64,000 nt of DNA from Devosia sp. 2618. Lineage in GTDB: Bacteria; Pseudomonadota; Alphaproteobacteria; Rhizobiales; Devosiaceae. Position 1 is the first letter of the stretch; each line of letters starts with the position of its first letter. Both the position numbers and the translations under genes were made by a program. The notes beneath the pieces were generated by a model. It did not search any database. It was not told the DNA's origin and saw nothing but the letters and a program-made list of their open reading frames with translations. The stretch covers positions 1,054,001 to 1,118,000 of the forward strand of contig NZ_JBEPOO010000001.1 of the NCBI RefSeq assembly GCF_040546815.1. The letters run 5' to 3'. Below are positions 34,646 to 43,530 of this stretch, in pieces.

Positions 34646-35410
34646 TTGCCCAAATTTGAATCCGACGGTTTGACCCTGGCCTACGAATCCGCTGGCGACG
34701 GTCCGCCGGTATTGTGCATCCATGGTTTTGCATCGAGCGGCAAGGTCAACTGGATCGATACCGGCTGGGTGGAAACGCTGACCACCGCCGGCTATCGCGC
34801 CATCACGCTCGACAATCGCGGGCATGGCGCTTCCGACAAACCGTACGATCCGGAACAATACTATCCGCGCGACATGGCACAGGACGCCGTGGCGCTGCTC
34901 GACCATCTTGGAATCGAGCGGGCGGCAGTGCTGGGCTATTCAATGGGCGCGCGGATCGCTGCCTTCATGGCGTTTGAGCACGAGGAGCGGGTCGCCTGCG
35001 CCATCTTCGGCGGCATGGGCATGAACCTGATCAATGGGCTGAGCGACGGTAATGACATCATCTCGGGACTGCTGGCGCCATCGCTGGATGGTCTGACGCA
35101 TCCGACGGCGCGGCAGTTCCGGATTTTTGCCGAGCATACCGGGGCCGACCGCGAGGCGCTGGCCGCCTGCATGGAAACTTCGCGCCAGCCGATGGCGCGG
35201 GCCGATGTGCGGCGGATCAATGTGCCGGTGCTGGTGGCAGTGGGTGAGGCGGATGTGATGGCCGGGGCGCCGGAGCCTTTGGCCGAGATGCTGCCGCAGG
35301 GCGAGGCGTTCACTATTCCCAAGCGCGATCACATGCGGGCGACCGGCGACAAGGCGTTCAAGACCGCAGCGCTGGCGTTTTTAGGCAGGACGTTCGCCGT
35401 CGACAGCTAA
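34646..35410 (+). CDS. Alpha/beta hydrolase
   Basis: A 254-residue alpha/beta hydrolase: LCIHGFASSGKVNW (oxyanion hole), LDNRGHGASDKP, nucleophile serine in VLGYSMGARIAA, acid in VGEADVMAG, and a C-terminal histidine in PKRDHMRATG. The motif order fits haloperoxidase/esterase-like members with unknown substrate. It begins with TTG 34646 preceded by AGGA at 8 bases; no ATG fits better. Divergent from the zinc-finger gene. Confidence 0.85.
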   Translation: MPKFESDGLTLAYESAGDGPPVLCIHGFASSGKVNWIDTGWVETLTTAGYRAITLDNRGHGASDKPYDPEQYYPRDMAQDAVALLDHLGIERAAVLGYSMGARIAAFMAFEHEERVACAIFGGMGMNLINGLSDGNDIISGLLAPSLDGLTHPTARQFRIFAEHTGADREALAACMETSRQPMARADVRRINVPVLVAVGEADVMAGAPEPLAEMLPQGEAFTIPKRDHMRATGDKAFKTAALAFLGRTFAVDS

Positions 35411-35496
35411 ACGTGAACCAATTTGCCCGTGTGGGCTTTGTTTTGGGGCATCAAATAGCTTATATCGTTGACTCTCGATGAAGTGGAGACGCGCCA

Positions 35497-36324
35497 ATGT
35501 CCAGCAGCGCCAACAAGACAGCAAATATCAAATCGGTTGATCCGGTTTGGGAAGCTGTGCGTGCCGGTGCGCGACAGATCGTGGCGAGCGAGCCTTCGCT
35601 GGCCAATATGGCGATGTCTTCGATTCTCAACCACGACTCGTTCGAGCAGGCGCTGGCGCATCGACTGGCTGCACGGCTCGATCATGACGACGTGTCGGCT
35701 GATTTGATCCGTCAGGCTTTTGCCGAGACGCTGACGGATTCGCCCGGTATTGCCGAGAGCGCGCGCGTCGATCTGGCGGCAACGATGGAGCGCGATCCGG
35801 CGTGCCATCGCGCCATCGAGCCGCTGCTGTATTTCAAGGGCTATCAGGCCATTCAGACGCACCGCTTTGCTCATGCCATGTTTGTGGCCGGGCGCCGTGA
35901 TTTTGCGCTCTATCTCCAGAGCCGGGCCAGCCAGGTGTTCCAGGTGGATATCAATCCCGCCGTGCGGATGGGCAAGGGCATCATGCTCGACCATGGCACG
36001 GGTCTCGTGATCGGCGAAACGGCAGTGGTGGGCGACAATGTTTCCATGCTGCAGAATGTGACGCTGGGCGGCACTGGCAAGTCGGATCAGGATCGCCATC
36101 CCAAGATCGGCAATGGCGTGCTGATTGGGGCAGGGGCGACCGTTTTGGGCAATATCCAGATCGGCGATTGCTCGCGCATTGGCGCCGGTTCGGTTGTGCT
36201 CAAGGAAGTGCCGCCGCGCGTGACGGTTGCCGGTGTTCCGGCCAAGGTGATCGGCGAAGCGGGCTGTGCACAGCCGGCGCTGGTGATGGATCAGGTTGTG
36301 CTGGTGCACGACCTCAACGGCTAG
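35497..36324 (+). CDS. cysE: Serine O-acetyltransferase
   Basis: A 275-residue enzyme making O-acetylserine, the cysteine precursor. The N-terminal helical SATase domain (DPVWEAVRAGARQIVASEPSLANM) is followed by a left-handed beta-helix with hexapeptide repeats: GKGIMLDHGTGLVIGETAVVGDNVSMLQNVTLGGTGK, catalytic His and Asp in LDHGTG, and a C-terminal tail for the cysteine synthase complex. GGAGA precedes the ATG. No terminator is evident in the 159 bp after it. Confidence 0.96.
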   Translation: MSSSANKTANIKSVDPVWEAVRAGARQIVASEPSLANMAMSSILNHDSFEQALAHRLAARLDHDDVSADLIRQAFAETLTDSPGIAESARVDLAATMERDPACHRAIEPLLYFKGYQAIQTHRFAHAMFVAGRRDFALYLQSRASQVFQVDINPAVRMGKGIMLDHGTGLVIGETAVVGDNVSMLQNVTLGGTGKSDQDRHPKIGNGVLIGAGATVLGNIQIGDCSRIGAGSVVLKEVPPRVTVAGVPAKVIGEAGCAQPALVMDQVVLVHDLNG

Positions 36325-36483
36325 TCCCGTCGATTTGGGCTGGTCACTTCCGGCTTGATGCGGCGACTGCCGCGCAAGCCGACTGCTCAGGTTGTCACCG
36401 CTAAAATGCCACGCTTGAGGGGTTGTGTGCGTTGAAAGGGTGACTAGATTGCCGCCTCAACGCAAATCAGCAGGACAGACCCC

Positions 36484-36702
36484 GTGAACCATCCCGAGAT
36501 CATCAAGCTGCAGAAGTTCCTGCAGATGAAATTCAACAACACCAATATCGACGTGCGTCCGCGCCCAAAGCTCAATGACTCGGTCGAAGTGTTCATCGGC
36601 GATGAATCGATCGGCCTGATCCACGCCGACGACGAAGACGGCGACAAGTCCTACATCTTCAACATGTCGATCCTCGATATCGATCTGGATGAAGTCAGCT
36701 AA
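36484..36702 (+). CDS. DUF3126 family protein
   Basis: A 72-residue acidic cytoplasmic protein of the DUF3126 family, widespread in Alphaproteobacteria: EIIKLQKFLQMKFNNTNIDVRPRPKLNDSVEVFIGDESIGLI, then an Asp/Glu-rich end. It starts at GTG 36484. Function unknown. A clear terminator follows. It often lies next to cysE, as here, but no link to cysteine synthesis is shown. Confidence 0.9.
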   Translation: MNHPEIIKLQKFLQMKFNNTNIDVRPRPKLNDSVEVFIGDESIGLIHADDEDGDKSYIFNMSILDIDLDEVS

Positions 36703-36729
36703 GGCTGAGTTGATTGAGATGATGCATTG

Positions 36730-36752
36730 GTCCCCGCGCGAGCGGGGATTTT
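36730..36752 (+). terminator. Rho-independent terminator of the DUF3126 gene
   Basis: A seven-pair stem TCCCCGC with GCGGGGA, loop GCGA, followed by TTTTTGTTTTT. Confidence 0.88.
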
Positions 36753-36800
36753 TGTTTTTGGGGGATTTTTTAGGGTTTTTCTACGGGATACCCCCAGCTG

Positions 36801-36905
36801 CCATTCGACCATAGGTCTCATGGCCTTCTCACCTAAAATCACGCCACTGGCGTGATTTTGCCTTCGGCCGGATCGAAGTCCCCCTGATAGGGGGAGGAAT
36901 CCGCT
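36801..36905. repeat. 105-bp dispersed intergenic repeat, family 2, copy 1
   Basis: Nearly identical to 42180-42284 over 105 bp. The core is a perfect palindrome with 11-bp arms (AAAATCACGCC and GGCGTGATTTT) around ACT, followed by a second small hairpin TCCCCC-TGATA-GGGGGA. It lies downstream of the DUF3126 gene, beyond its terminator. Confidence 0.9.
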
Positions 36906-36938
36906 TAGTGGGTGACCACCTATCGATGTCTTACCGGC

Positions 36939-37610
36939 TCACCACGCGCCGATGGGGGTTAGCCATTTTTGGGCCTGGGTGTCGAAGGCGCGCCAGGATT
37001 GCAGCAGGGATGCGTCGAAGGTGTAGACGGCGGCGATGCCGCTGGGGAGGTACACCGTGCGGACGCATTGAGAGGCGCCGTCGGGGGTGACGGGGGCGAG
37101 GCATTTGGCGACGAAGGGGTTGGGCGAGAGAGCGTCGTACCAGACGCTTTCGTTGGCAAAGCCCGAATTGCCGAACATTGGCTTGCCGACGAGGCCGGGG
37201 ACGCCGCTCAGCGTCTGGTCGCCGAACTGGTGCAGATAGACGGCGTCGAGCAGGCTGGCGCTGGCACGGGCGCGGCTGCGGGGCAGGAGCGTTATGTCGA
37301 TAGGGCGGGCGGCATCGGCGTCGCCGAACATGACGCGCAGGTCGATCTGATTGGTAAAGCCATCCTTGATCTGTTCGCCGTAGCGGAACCAGCTGGTGGG
37401 GATGGATAGCTCGGTGCCCGAAATAGTCTGGATGATCGGATCGCCGTCATTGAGGCGGGGAACCCGGTGTTCGCCGACCGCGCCCATTTCGTCCACCAGA
37501 TAGGCGGCGCCGACCGCGAGCAGCAGCACCATCACCGCGATGCCGGCCATGTTGAAGGCCAGCGATGAGCCGCCAGAACTGCGCTCAGCGGGCGCCGATT
37601 GAGAACTCAT
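36939..37610 (-). CDS. Single-span membrane hypothetical protein
   Basis: A 223-residue protein: a short cytoplasmic N-terminus, one membrane helix (about residues 18-41, AFNMAGIAVMVLLLAVGAAYLV) and a roughly 180-residue outer domain with two cysteines (AKCLAP, SQCVRT) likely bonded in the periplasm. IQTISGTELSIPTSWFRYGEQ recurs in unnamed Hyphomicrobiales proteins. No catalytic motif seen. Function unknown. Confidence 0.75.
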   Translation of the reverse strand: MSSQSAPAERSSGGSSLAFNMAGIAVMVLLLAVGAAYLVDEMGAVGEHRVPRLNDGDPIIQTISGTELSIPTSWFRYGEQIKDGFTNQIDLRVMFGDADAARPIDITLLPRSRARASASLLDAVYLHQFGDQTLSGVPGLVGKPMFGNSGFANESVWYDALSPNPFVAKCLAPVTPDGASQCVRTVYLPSGIAAVYTFDASLLQSWRAFDTQAQKWLTPIGAW

Positions 37611-37729
37611 GACCAGCGTTAACCATTTTTGGCGAGAGGGCGTGACACTTCAACTGGGGGTCAATATGCTTAATGAAGGGTTAACAGTGACGTTAAATGC
37701 GTCACGAACGGCTACGGGGACATACCGGC

Positions 37730-38050
37730 ATGTCGACAGAACTTATGCTTGCCGCGTTCCTGATTGGCGTTGGTCTGTGTATCGCGGGTGCGGGGACGCA
37801 TTTGTACCAGGGTTTCGCCAAGCAACAGGCCATGCTGCGCTATGACGGCAAGAGCTACGTGTCGGCCATGGGCAATGTGCTGATGAGCTTTGTGTGCGGG
37901 CCCTACATCATGCTGCAGATGGGCTGGCGGCATGAAGAGGGCGGCACGATGTCGATGACGTCGGCGCTCGTGTCGGCCGTGGTCGCCTTTGGCTGGGCCT
38001 TCATTACCGGCCTGCTCTTTATGGGCATGTACGTCGCTATTCGGTTTTAG
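37730..38050 (+). CDS. Small conserved membrane protein
   Basis: A 106-residue protein with about three hydrophobic segments (LMLAAFLIGVGLCIAGAGTHLYQG; VLMSFVCGPYIMLQMGW; ALVSAVVAFGWAFITGLLFMGMYVAI). The pattern resembles an unnamed alphaproteobacterial family of small membrane proteins; I am unsure of the DUF number. Start ATG 37730. Divergent from the single-span hypothetical, and followed by a strong shared terminator. Confidence 0.72.
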   Translation: MSTELMLAAFLIGVGLCIAGAGTHLYQGFAKQQAMLRYDGKSYVSAMGNVLMSFVCGPYIMLQMGWRHEEGGTMSMTSALVSAVVAFGWAFITGLLFMGMYVAIRF

Positions 38051-38097
38051 GCGCGCTTGCTGCCGGACGTCACCCGGCAGTGCTCATGCGCCAATAC

Positions 38098-38135
38098 AAT
38101 GAGGCCAGCTTCGTTTTCGCGAAGCTGGCCTCATT
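38098..38135. terminator. Strong bidirectional terminator
   Basis: A 16-pair perfect stem AATGAGGCCAGCTTCG with CGAAGCTGGCCTCATT, and a six-base loop, between convergent genes. A and T runs at the stem base allow use from both sides. Confidence 0.85.
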
Positions 38136-38190
38136 CTTCAGACCTCTATCAGGGTTAGGCTTTGGGCGAGGTCCGGAAACTTTTTAAGCG

Positions 38191-38823
38191 TTACTTGATG
38201 GCGGCGGTGATGGTGACGATGTCACGATCATCAAACATATCGACCCACTTGCCGGCATCGGCCTGCGACTGGCGCTTGATGAACTTGTAGGGCGTGTTGC
38301 TCCACAGCTCGATCGAGCCAACCTGATTGTCGAGAACGAGATCGCCACGATCGGTGCGCACGACCAGCACGGCATGGCCTTCGCCATTGGTCTGCTTGAC
38401 CACAGTCATCAGCAGGGTGCTGGCTGGCCAGCCGGCATTGATCAGGTCGCGGCGCTTGGCCAGCGCGTAGTCTTCACAATCGCCATAGCCGTTCGGGTAG
38501 GTCCAGAATTCTTCAACGCCATAGAGGTCCATGTCCGAGACAGGGACGATGGCCTGGTTGTTGTAGGCGTTGACGTTGATCAGTTCCTGCCACAGGCGCT
38601 CGTCCAGCGAGACGGCGCTGACGGGATTGGAGTGAGGGCGGCATTCATCGGCGCGGGACTTGCAGAACTCAGCGTGGCCAACTGGAATGCTGGTTGGGCC
38701 CTTGGAGGTCTGAATGAAAGCGACGTTGGTCAGATCCAAAGCCTGGACGGGGGCCAGCGAAGCGGCGAGTGCGAGCAGTGCACCCATCAACGCGGTCAGC
38801 AGTCCCTTTTTGTTCGATGCCAT
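38191..38823 (-). CDS. Transglutaminase-like cysteine peptidase (BTLCP)
   Basis: A 210-residue exported protein. The signal peptide covers residues 1-28 (ALAASLAPVQA cut). The BTLCP triad is C116 in NGYGDCEDYALAKR, H150 in GEGHAVLVV and D165 in VLDNQ. Family members (DUF920, LapG-like) cleave cell-surface adhesins in some bacteria, controlled by c-di-GMP through LapD, but many alphaproteobacterial copies are orphans. A PilZ protein gene lies upstream on the same strand. GGGAG precedes the ATG. Confidence 0.93.
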   Translation of the reverse strand: MASNKKGLLTALMGALLALAASLAPVQALDLTNVAFIQTSKGPTSIPVGHAEFCKSRADECRPHSNPVSAVSLDERLWQELINVNAYNNQAIVPVSDMDLYGVEEFWTYPNGYGDCEDYALAKRRDLINAGWPASTLLMTVVKQTNGEGHAVLVVRTDRGDLVLDNQVGSIELWSNTPYKFIKRQSQADAGKWVDMFDDRDIVTITAAIK

Positions 38824-39093
38824 ATGAATGATCTCCCTGATGGAGACCACGCTAAGGGGCCCGGATTTCGGCGATCCGAAAACTATTACGCAGTTTTTAT
38901 GCGTGTTTTATCGATTGGATTCAGGGGCGATTAACCATGCACTTCAAGGGCTTGGTTGGTGCGGCTCAGGATCGGAGTCCGAATGGCGCTTGCGCCCCGC
39001 CGTTTGCGATGTGGCGGCAGGAGAACGGCAAAAAAATGGCGCCCGGATACTGGATCGGGGCGCGCATGATCTTTGGAGGGCGGCGTTTGGTGG

Positions 39094-39726
39094 TCAGTTC
39101 ATCCGCAGATTTTGCTGGATGACCGACATCATTTCCTGCGCCGAGGCAAACTCGACGGCAACACCGTTCTGGAAATGGCGGACGACGCGGGCGCGCATAC
39201 GGCCCAGGGTAACCGGGGTACCCATGGCAGGACGCACATCGAGTTCGATGCCGGCGCCCGATAGCGAGATGTCGATGATCTTGCAATTGTAGCGGCGGCC
39301 ATCGTCGAGCACGACGGTGGAGTGGCGAATGTCGGGCACGACGCGTTCGTGGCGACGATCTTCGGGCAGATTGAGAATGTCTTTGTTGGACAGCCAGGTC
39401 AGCTGGGCCGCCATCTTGTCGCGCTTGCGCGGCGAAGCGGCGATATCCATGACGAAGCCGCCATCGATCTGGGACTGGATGGTGCCCTCGATGCGGCCGA
39501 TGTGATCGACATAGGCGACGATGCGCTCGCCGGGAATGCCGGGAACGGGCGCGATGATGACAGCATCGCCGGGCGACATTTCAAGAATTTGGCAGGGAAA
39601 TTCGCGGCGGTCGGCCAGCATATAGCGGCCGAGGACCGAGACTTTGACGCGCTGAAATTTGGTGGATTCGGCGCGCGTGCGTGCGGGGGCGATGAATTGG
39701 GGGGAGGGGAGATCGTCGCTGAGCAT
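39094..39726 (-). CDS. PilZ domain protein (two PilZ-like domains)
   Basis: A 210-residue protein. Residues about 25-105 form a degenerate PilZ-like barrel (FQRVKVSVLGRYMLADRREFPCQILEMSPGDAVI). Residues about 125-205 form a canonical one with RRHERV (RxxxR) and DISLSGAGIEL (DxSxxG), the c-di-GMP-binding motifs. Only the second is likely to bind c-di-GMP. The start is uncertain (ATG 39726 or GTG 39735). The 270 bp after it, up to the BTLCP start, hold nothing recognised. Confidence 0.85.
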   Translation of the reverse strand: MLSDDLPSPQFIAPARTRAESTKFQRVKVSVLGRYMLADRREFPCQILEMSPGDAVIIAPVPGIPGERIVAYVDHIGRIEGTIQSQIDGGFVMDIAASPRKRDKMAAQLTWLSNKDILNLPEDRRHERVVPDIRHSTVVLDDGRRYNCKIIDISLSGAGIELDVRPAMGTPVTLGRMRARVVRHFQNGVAVEFASAQEMMSVIQQNLRMN

Positions 39727-39856
39727 TCGCCGCACCGCTTTGAGCCGATGTTTTTCAACAGCAGGCTATACGGTCTTGGTTAACGGAAAGTGTTGGCCTT
39801 GGTAGATCTGCGGAGGCAAAGACAGCAGAAATTGCTGCCTTTTCAGTGAGAAATAC

Positions 39857-40510
39857 TTACTGACGTCCACCATCAATTACAGCGAGATGGGCATAACGGC
39901 GCGCGCTGCGACCATAGACAACAGCAGGCATGGCCGAAGGGGCGCCGGCATTGGCGTAACCGAAGTCGTTGACGACCTTGGTTTCGACTTCGCGGGCGGA
40001 GTCTTCAAACGAGACATCGTCTGGCCAGATCAGGCGCAGGCCGGTGATGCGCTGTTCCATGATGGGCTGCACGCCGAGCCAATAGGGCTCGTCGAGCGCG
40101 GTCATGGCGCCGAGCAGGCGGGTGTGGGTCGAGCCGTTGTGACGCAGCGGCATCAGGATGGTTTCGAAGGTCACCTTGGTGTGCAGCGCGGTGGTGCCCT
40201 GGAAGGTGACCAATGCGACGGCGTGATCTTCGGTGACGGCGCGGAGCAGGGTTTCCATCGCGTCGGTATCGCGCTCATGCCAGAGCGCAGAGAAGGAGCG
40301 GCCCTTCAGTTCGCGGCAATAGCTGGTGCAGAGGTGCGAACCGGCGAGGCGGAACGAGAACTTTTCGCTCTCGTCGAGTTCGAGAATGAAAGTGTTGGCG
40401 AGGGCTTCGCGAATACGAGTCGGATCGATATCTTTGCGGTCGGGCGCGCTGCGCGCACCACGAATGGCATTCCAGTATTCATAGAGCGTCTTGGTGCTCG
40501 TCTTCTGCAT
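39857..40510 (-). CDS. PAS domain protein, PAS_5 (DUF1457) family
   Basis: A 217-residue protein with the opening LYEYWNAIRGARSAPDRKDIDPTRIREAL and FILELDESEKFSFRLAGSHLCTSYCRELKGRSFSALW, which match the alphaproteobacterial PAS_5/DUF1457 family. It is a stand-alone sensor-like domain with no visible output module. The ligand is unknown. It sits beside the PilZ gene on the same strand, and relatives occur near motility or surface genes, so a signalling role is plausible. Confidence 0.85.
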   Translation of the reverse strand: MQKTSTKTLYEYWNAIRGARSAPDRKDIDPTRIREALANTFILELDESEKFSFRLAGSHLCTSYCRELKGRSFSALWHERDTDAMETLLRAVTEDHAVALVTFQGTTALHTKVTFETILMPLRHNGSTHTRLLGAMTALDEPYWLGVQPIMEQRITGLRLIWPDDVSFEDSAREVETKVVNDFGYANAGAPSAMPAVVYGRSARRYAHLAVIDGGRQ

Positions 40511-40690
40511 GATATCCGATCCGCAAACCCATTGGCAGGCGCTCGCGCTTGGAACGCCACCACCACGGGCCGATATTAGGAAACCCGCGCGCCAAAAGCG
40601 CTCTTAAAGAAGAGTTAAGGTTAACGCGGCCGTCGCAATGTGGAAAAGAAGAGCGGAAGGCGCAGGGCGCCAGCGAGTCGGAGCTAAGTG

Positions 40691-41425
40691 ATGAGTGAAC
40701 AAGGTCAGCCGCCCGAAACTTCAGCCACGCCCGCGCGCGAGCCGGTTTTCCTGCTGCCGGGGTCGGTTACGGCGGTCGTCGGGGTTTTCATCGCTGTTCA
40801 CCTTGCGTCAACCCTGGTGCTTAACCAGCAGGGCTATCTGGAACTGATCTTCTGGTTTGCGTTCCAGCCGCTGCGGATCATTGCGGCGAGCAGCGATCTG
40901 TCGCTGGCGGTGCCGCTGATCTGGACGCCGTTCAGCCACGCGCTGCTGCATGGCGGGTGGGAGCATCTGATCGTTAATACGGCGTGGTTTGCGATTTTCG
41001 CGACGCCGGTGGCGCGCCGCTATGGGGCAGGGCCGATGCTGGCGATCTTTTTCGTTTCGGCAGCGGCAGGGGCGGCGCTGTTTGCGGCGACGACGCTCTA
41101 TAGCGGGTCGTATCTGATCGGGGCCTCGGGGGGTATTTCCGGGCTGACCGGGGCGGCGGTGCGGTTCATTTTCCAGCCGGTGATCGTGGCGCAGCATCCT
41201 GAAACGGGCGAGCGAGTCGTGCTGGGGCGGCGGCTGGCGTCGTTTGGCGATCTGATGCGGGATAACCGGGCGCGGTTTTTCGTACTGATCTGGGTGGTGC
41301 TCAATGCCGCCGTGCCACTGGTGCCGCTGCTGACAGGCGAGCAGCTGTCGGTGGCTTGGCAGGCGCATCTGGGCGGGTTTTTTGCCGGGATTTTGATGGT
41401 GGGGCTGTTCGAGCGGAAGAGCTGA
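40691..41425 (+). CDS. Rhomboid family intramembrane serine protease
   Basis: A 244-residue rhomboid with six or more membrane segments. The nucleophile S146 lies in GASGGISG, the HxxxN motif is H92/N96 in HLIVNTAWF, and the catalytic histidine is in WQAHLGGFFAG. It cleaves membrane-anchored substrates within the bilayer; the target is unknown. ATG 40691 has GGAG eight bases upstream; a GTG immediately before it is also possible. Repeats occupy the 258 bp that follow. Confidence 0.92.
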   Translation: MSEQGQPPETSATPAREPVFLLPGSVTAVVGVFIAVHLASTLVLNQQGYLELIFWFAFQPLRIIAASSDLSLAVPLIWTPFSHALLHGGWEHLIVNTAWFAIFATPVARRYGAGPMLAIFFVSAAAGAALFAATTLYSGSYLIGASGGISGLTGAAVRFIFQPVIVAQHPETGERVVLGRRLASFGDLMRDNRARFFVLIWVVLNAAVPLVPLLTGEQLSVAWQAHLGGFFAGILMVGLFERKS

Positions 41426-41440
41426 GGGGCGGTTTCGCAG

Positions 41441-41527
41441 TAGCCCTCATCCTGAGCTTGTCGAACCACGAGGGCTTGGCGGGATTGGGATGCCCGACCT
41501 CGTGGTTCGACGGGCTCACCATGCGGT
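41441..41527. repeat. Palindromic intergenic repeat, family 1, copy 3
   Basis: GAGCTTGTCGAACCACGAGG and, inverted, CCTCGTGGTTCGAC-GGGCTCACCATG form a long hairpin. Related to 23644-23717 and 31003-31124. Confidence 0.75.
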
Positions 41528-41563
41528 CTCAGGGCATCGGCCGCTGCCGAAAACGCTGCGCTG

Positions 41564-41640
41564 TCCTCGGACTTGATCCGAGGACCATTCAGAGCTCATG
41601 CAGCGTCGGGAGTGGCCCTCGGATCAAGTCCGAGGGACGA
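41564..41640. repeat. Palindromic intergenic repeat, family 3 (inverted pair)
   Basis: Two units, TCCTCGGA-CTTGA-TCCGAGGA at 41564-41585 and CCCTCGGA-TCAAG-TCCGAGGG at 41616-41636. Each is palindromic and the two are inverted copies of each other. Such CGGA/TCCG units are common between alphaproteobacterial genes. Confidence 0.8.
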
Positions 41641-41683
41641 GGTGGTGGGCGTGGGGGCATTAGGGGCCAGCTTTGGGCCTGCC

Positions 41684-42130
41684 TCAGTACACATCCTTAG
41701 GATCAAACAGCTTTGGAAGGCCGGTGTCTTGCAGGGTGACGGCGCTGCCGGCGACTACCGCGCGGCGGTAGAAGCAGCTCTTTCGGCCGGTGTGGCAGGC
41801 GGCGCCGCGGCCGGTTTGGTGGACGGTCATGACGATGGCGTCCTGATCGCAATCGGTGCGGAGTTCGACCACTTCCTGCAGCTCGCCGGAGGTTTCGCCC
41901 TTTTTCCAGAGTTTGGCGCGCGAGCGGGACCAGTAGTGCGCGATGCCTGTCTCAAGCGTAAGCGAGAGGGCTTCGGCGTTCATATGCGCGAGCATCAAGA
42001 CATCGTTGGTGCCGGCTTCGATGGTGACGACGGTCACGAGCCCAGACGCGTCGAAGCGTGGGGCGAAGGCGGTGCCTTCCTCAAGCTCGGCATGGGGGAG
42101 GGGCGCTGGGTCGGTGAAGGCGATGGTCAT
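41684..42130 (-). CDS. hisI: Phosphoribosyl-AMP cyclohydrolase
   Basis: A 148-residue enzyme for histidine step three, opening the adenine ring of PR-AMP. Zinc and Mg ligands are seen in [54 protein letters not shown] (DxDxD-like block and cysteines). There is no fused HisE domain, so the hydrolase is elsewhere, as in other Alphaproteobacteria. It lies downstream of folE on the same strand, with a repeat between. Confidence 0.95.
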   Translation of the reverse strand: MTIAFTDPAPLPHAELEEGTAFAPRFDASGLVTVVTIEAGTNDVLMLAHMNAEALSLTLETGIAHYWSRSRAKLWKKGETSGELQEVVELRTDCDQDAIVMTVHQTGRGAACHTGRKSCFYRRAVVAGSAVTLQDTGLPKLFDPKDVY

Positions 42131-42179
42131 GATGGCCTTGGGCGGCGAAGGTGAGTTGTTCAGAGGATACCGACCACCG

Positions 42180-42284
42180 CCATTCGGGCATAGCCCTCAT
42201 GGCCTTCGCACCTAAAATCACGCCACTGGCGTGATTTTGCCTCCGGCCGGCTTGAAGTCCCCCTGATAGGAGGAGGAATCCGCG
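42180..42284. repeat. 105-bp dispersed intergenic repeat, family 2, copy 2
   Basis: Matches 36801-36905 with roughly ten mismatches; the palindromic core (42214-42238) is identical in both copies. It lies between folE and hisI and would be transcribed if they are co-expressed. Confidence 0.9.
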
Positions 42285-42308
42285 CTGTGGATTTGGCAGG
42301 ATCATGCG

Positions 42309-42932
42309 TTAGCGCTTGATCATCGCGAAGAAGCGGTCTTGTTCGGTGCGGTCTTCGGCGAAGACGCCGGTGAAGCGATGCGTGATGGTGGAGGCGCCGT
42401 GGGCGCGCACGCCGCGCATCGACATGCACATATGTTCGGCTTCCATCATGACCGCCGCGCCGCGCGGGCCGAGGTGTTCGTTGATGGCGTCGATGATCTG
42501 TGCGGTCAGGTTTTCCTGGGTCTGCAGGCGCTTGGCGAAAACTTCCACGAGACGCGCCAGCTTGGACAGGCCGACCACGCCATCATGCGGCAGGTAAGCG
42601 ATATGTGCCTTGCCGACGAATGGGACCATGTGGTGTTCGCAATGGGAGCTGAACGGAATATCGCGCACCAGCACGATATCGTCATAGCCGCCGACTTCGC
42701 GGAAGGTCTTTGAGAGGACTGTCTTGGCGTCCTGGCCGTAGCCGGCGAAGAACTCGCCATAGGCGCGGGCAACGCGGCCGGGCGTTTCGATCAGGCCCTC
42801 GCGGGTCGGATCATCGCCGGCCCAGGCGAGCAGCGTGCGCACGGCGGCTTCCGCTTCTTCCTGGGTTGGGCGGACAGCTGGCGTGGTGGACGGGGGAAAG
42901 GCAGTCCCGACGGGCTTGGTGCGGGCATCCAT
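42309..42932 (-). CDS. folE: GTP cyclohydrolase I
   Basis: A 207-residue enzyme forming dihydroneopterin triphosphate for folate or queuosine. Signatures are [30 protein letters not shown] (zinc ligands Cys and His) and [20 protein letters not shown], with MCMSMRGV providing the third ligand. ATG 42932 has AAAGGAG ten bases upstream, while a start at 42959 does not. The pathway (folate or queuosine) cannot be told from neighbours. Confidence 0.96.
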   Translation of the reverse strand: MDARTKPVGTAFPPSTTPAVRPTQEEAEAAVRTLLAWAGDDPTREGLIETPGRVARAYGEFFAGYGQDAKTVLSKTFREVGGYDDIVLVRDIPFSSHCEHHMVPFVGKAHIAYLPHDGVVGLSKLARLVEVFAKRLQTQENLTAQIIDAINEHLGPRGAAVMMEAEHMCMSMRGVRAHGASTITHRFTGVFAEDRTEQDRFFAMIKR

Positions 42933-43077
42933 TTCGATCGGCTCCTTTGCGCGAGCCACTGATACGCGGCACCGGCGATTTTGGACCAGTCGGCGGGTGT
43001 TTACCCTGACAGTCCGTCCAGAACGCCCTATATAAGGCGCAGCGCGCGAGGCGACAAGAAACAGAATTGTTGGTTTG

Positions 43078-43530
43078 ATGGAACTAAGCGATCTCTATTC
43101 CCAGAAGATCCTTGACCTGGCAGGCAACGCCCTGCAGCCGGGCCGTTTGCCGCACCCCGATGCCAGCGCCCGCAAGGTGAGCCGGGTGTGTGGTTCGGTG
43201 GTCGAAGTCGATGTGGTGGTGCGCGATGGCGTGATCGTTGAATATGGCCACGAGGTTTCGGCCTGTGCACTGGGCCAGACCTCGGCGGCTGTGGTGGCGC
43301 GCGAGATCGTCGGGACGCCGACTGGGGAGTTCCGGCTGCTGCGCGATCAGATGCACGCGATGCTGAAACAGGATGGGCAGCCGCCTACCGGCAAGTGGAG
43401 CGATCTGCGTTATTTGGAACCAGTGCGCGACTATCGGGCGCGGCATATGTCGACGCTGCTGGTGTTTGATGCGGTGGTTGAAGCGCTGGAAAAAATCGAA
43501 TCCACAGAATCGGTTGCGGCGGTCGGCTAA
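43078..43530 (+). CDS. IscU/NifU-like iron-sulfur scaffold protein
   Basis: A 150-residue protein of the IscU/SufU/NifU-N fold. Two of the usual three cysteines are present, C38 in SRVCGS and C63 in SACALGQ; the third position aligns with H123 in ARHMSTLL. Such His-containing variants occur in Alphaproteobacteria beside yidD and folE, and whether they build clusters is unclear. Start ATG 43078. Its stop overlaps the yidD start (TAATG). Divergent from folE. Confidence 0.88.
   Translation: MELSDLYSQKILDLAGNALQPGRLPHPDASARKVSRVCGSVVEVDVVVRDGVIVEYGHEVSACALGQTSAAVVAREIVGTPTGEFRLLRDQMHAMLKQDGQPPTGKWSDLRYLEPVRDYRARHMSTLLVFDAVVEALEKIESTESVAAVG

Noticed and set aside
23644..41640. A CRISPR array from the repeated palindromes
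   Set aside because: Copies are few, far apart, unequal in length and lack spacers or cas genes.
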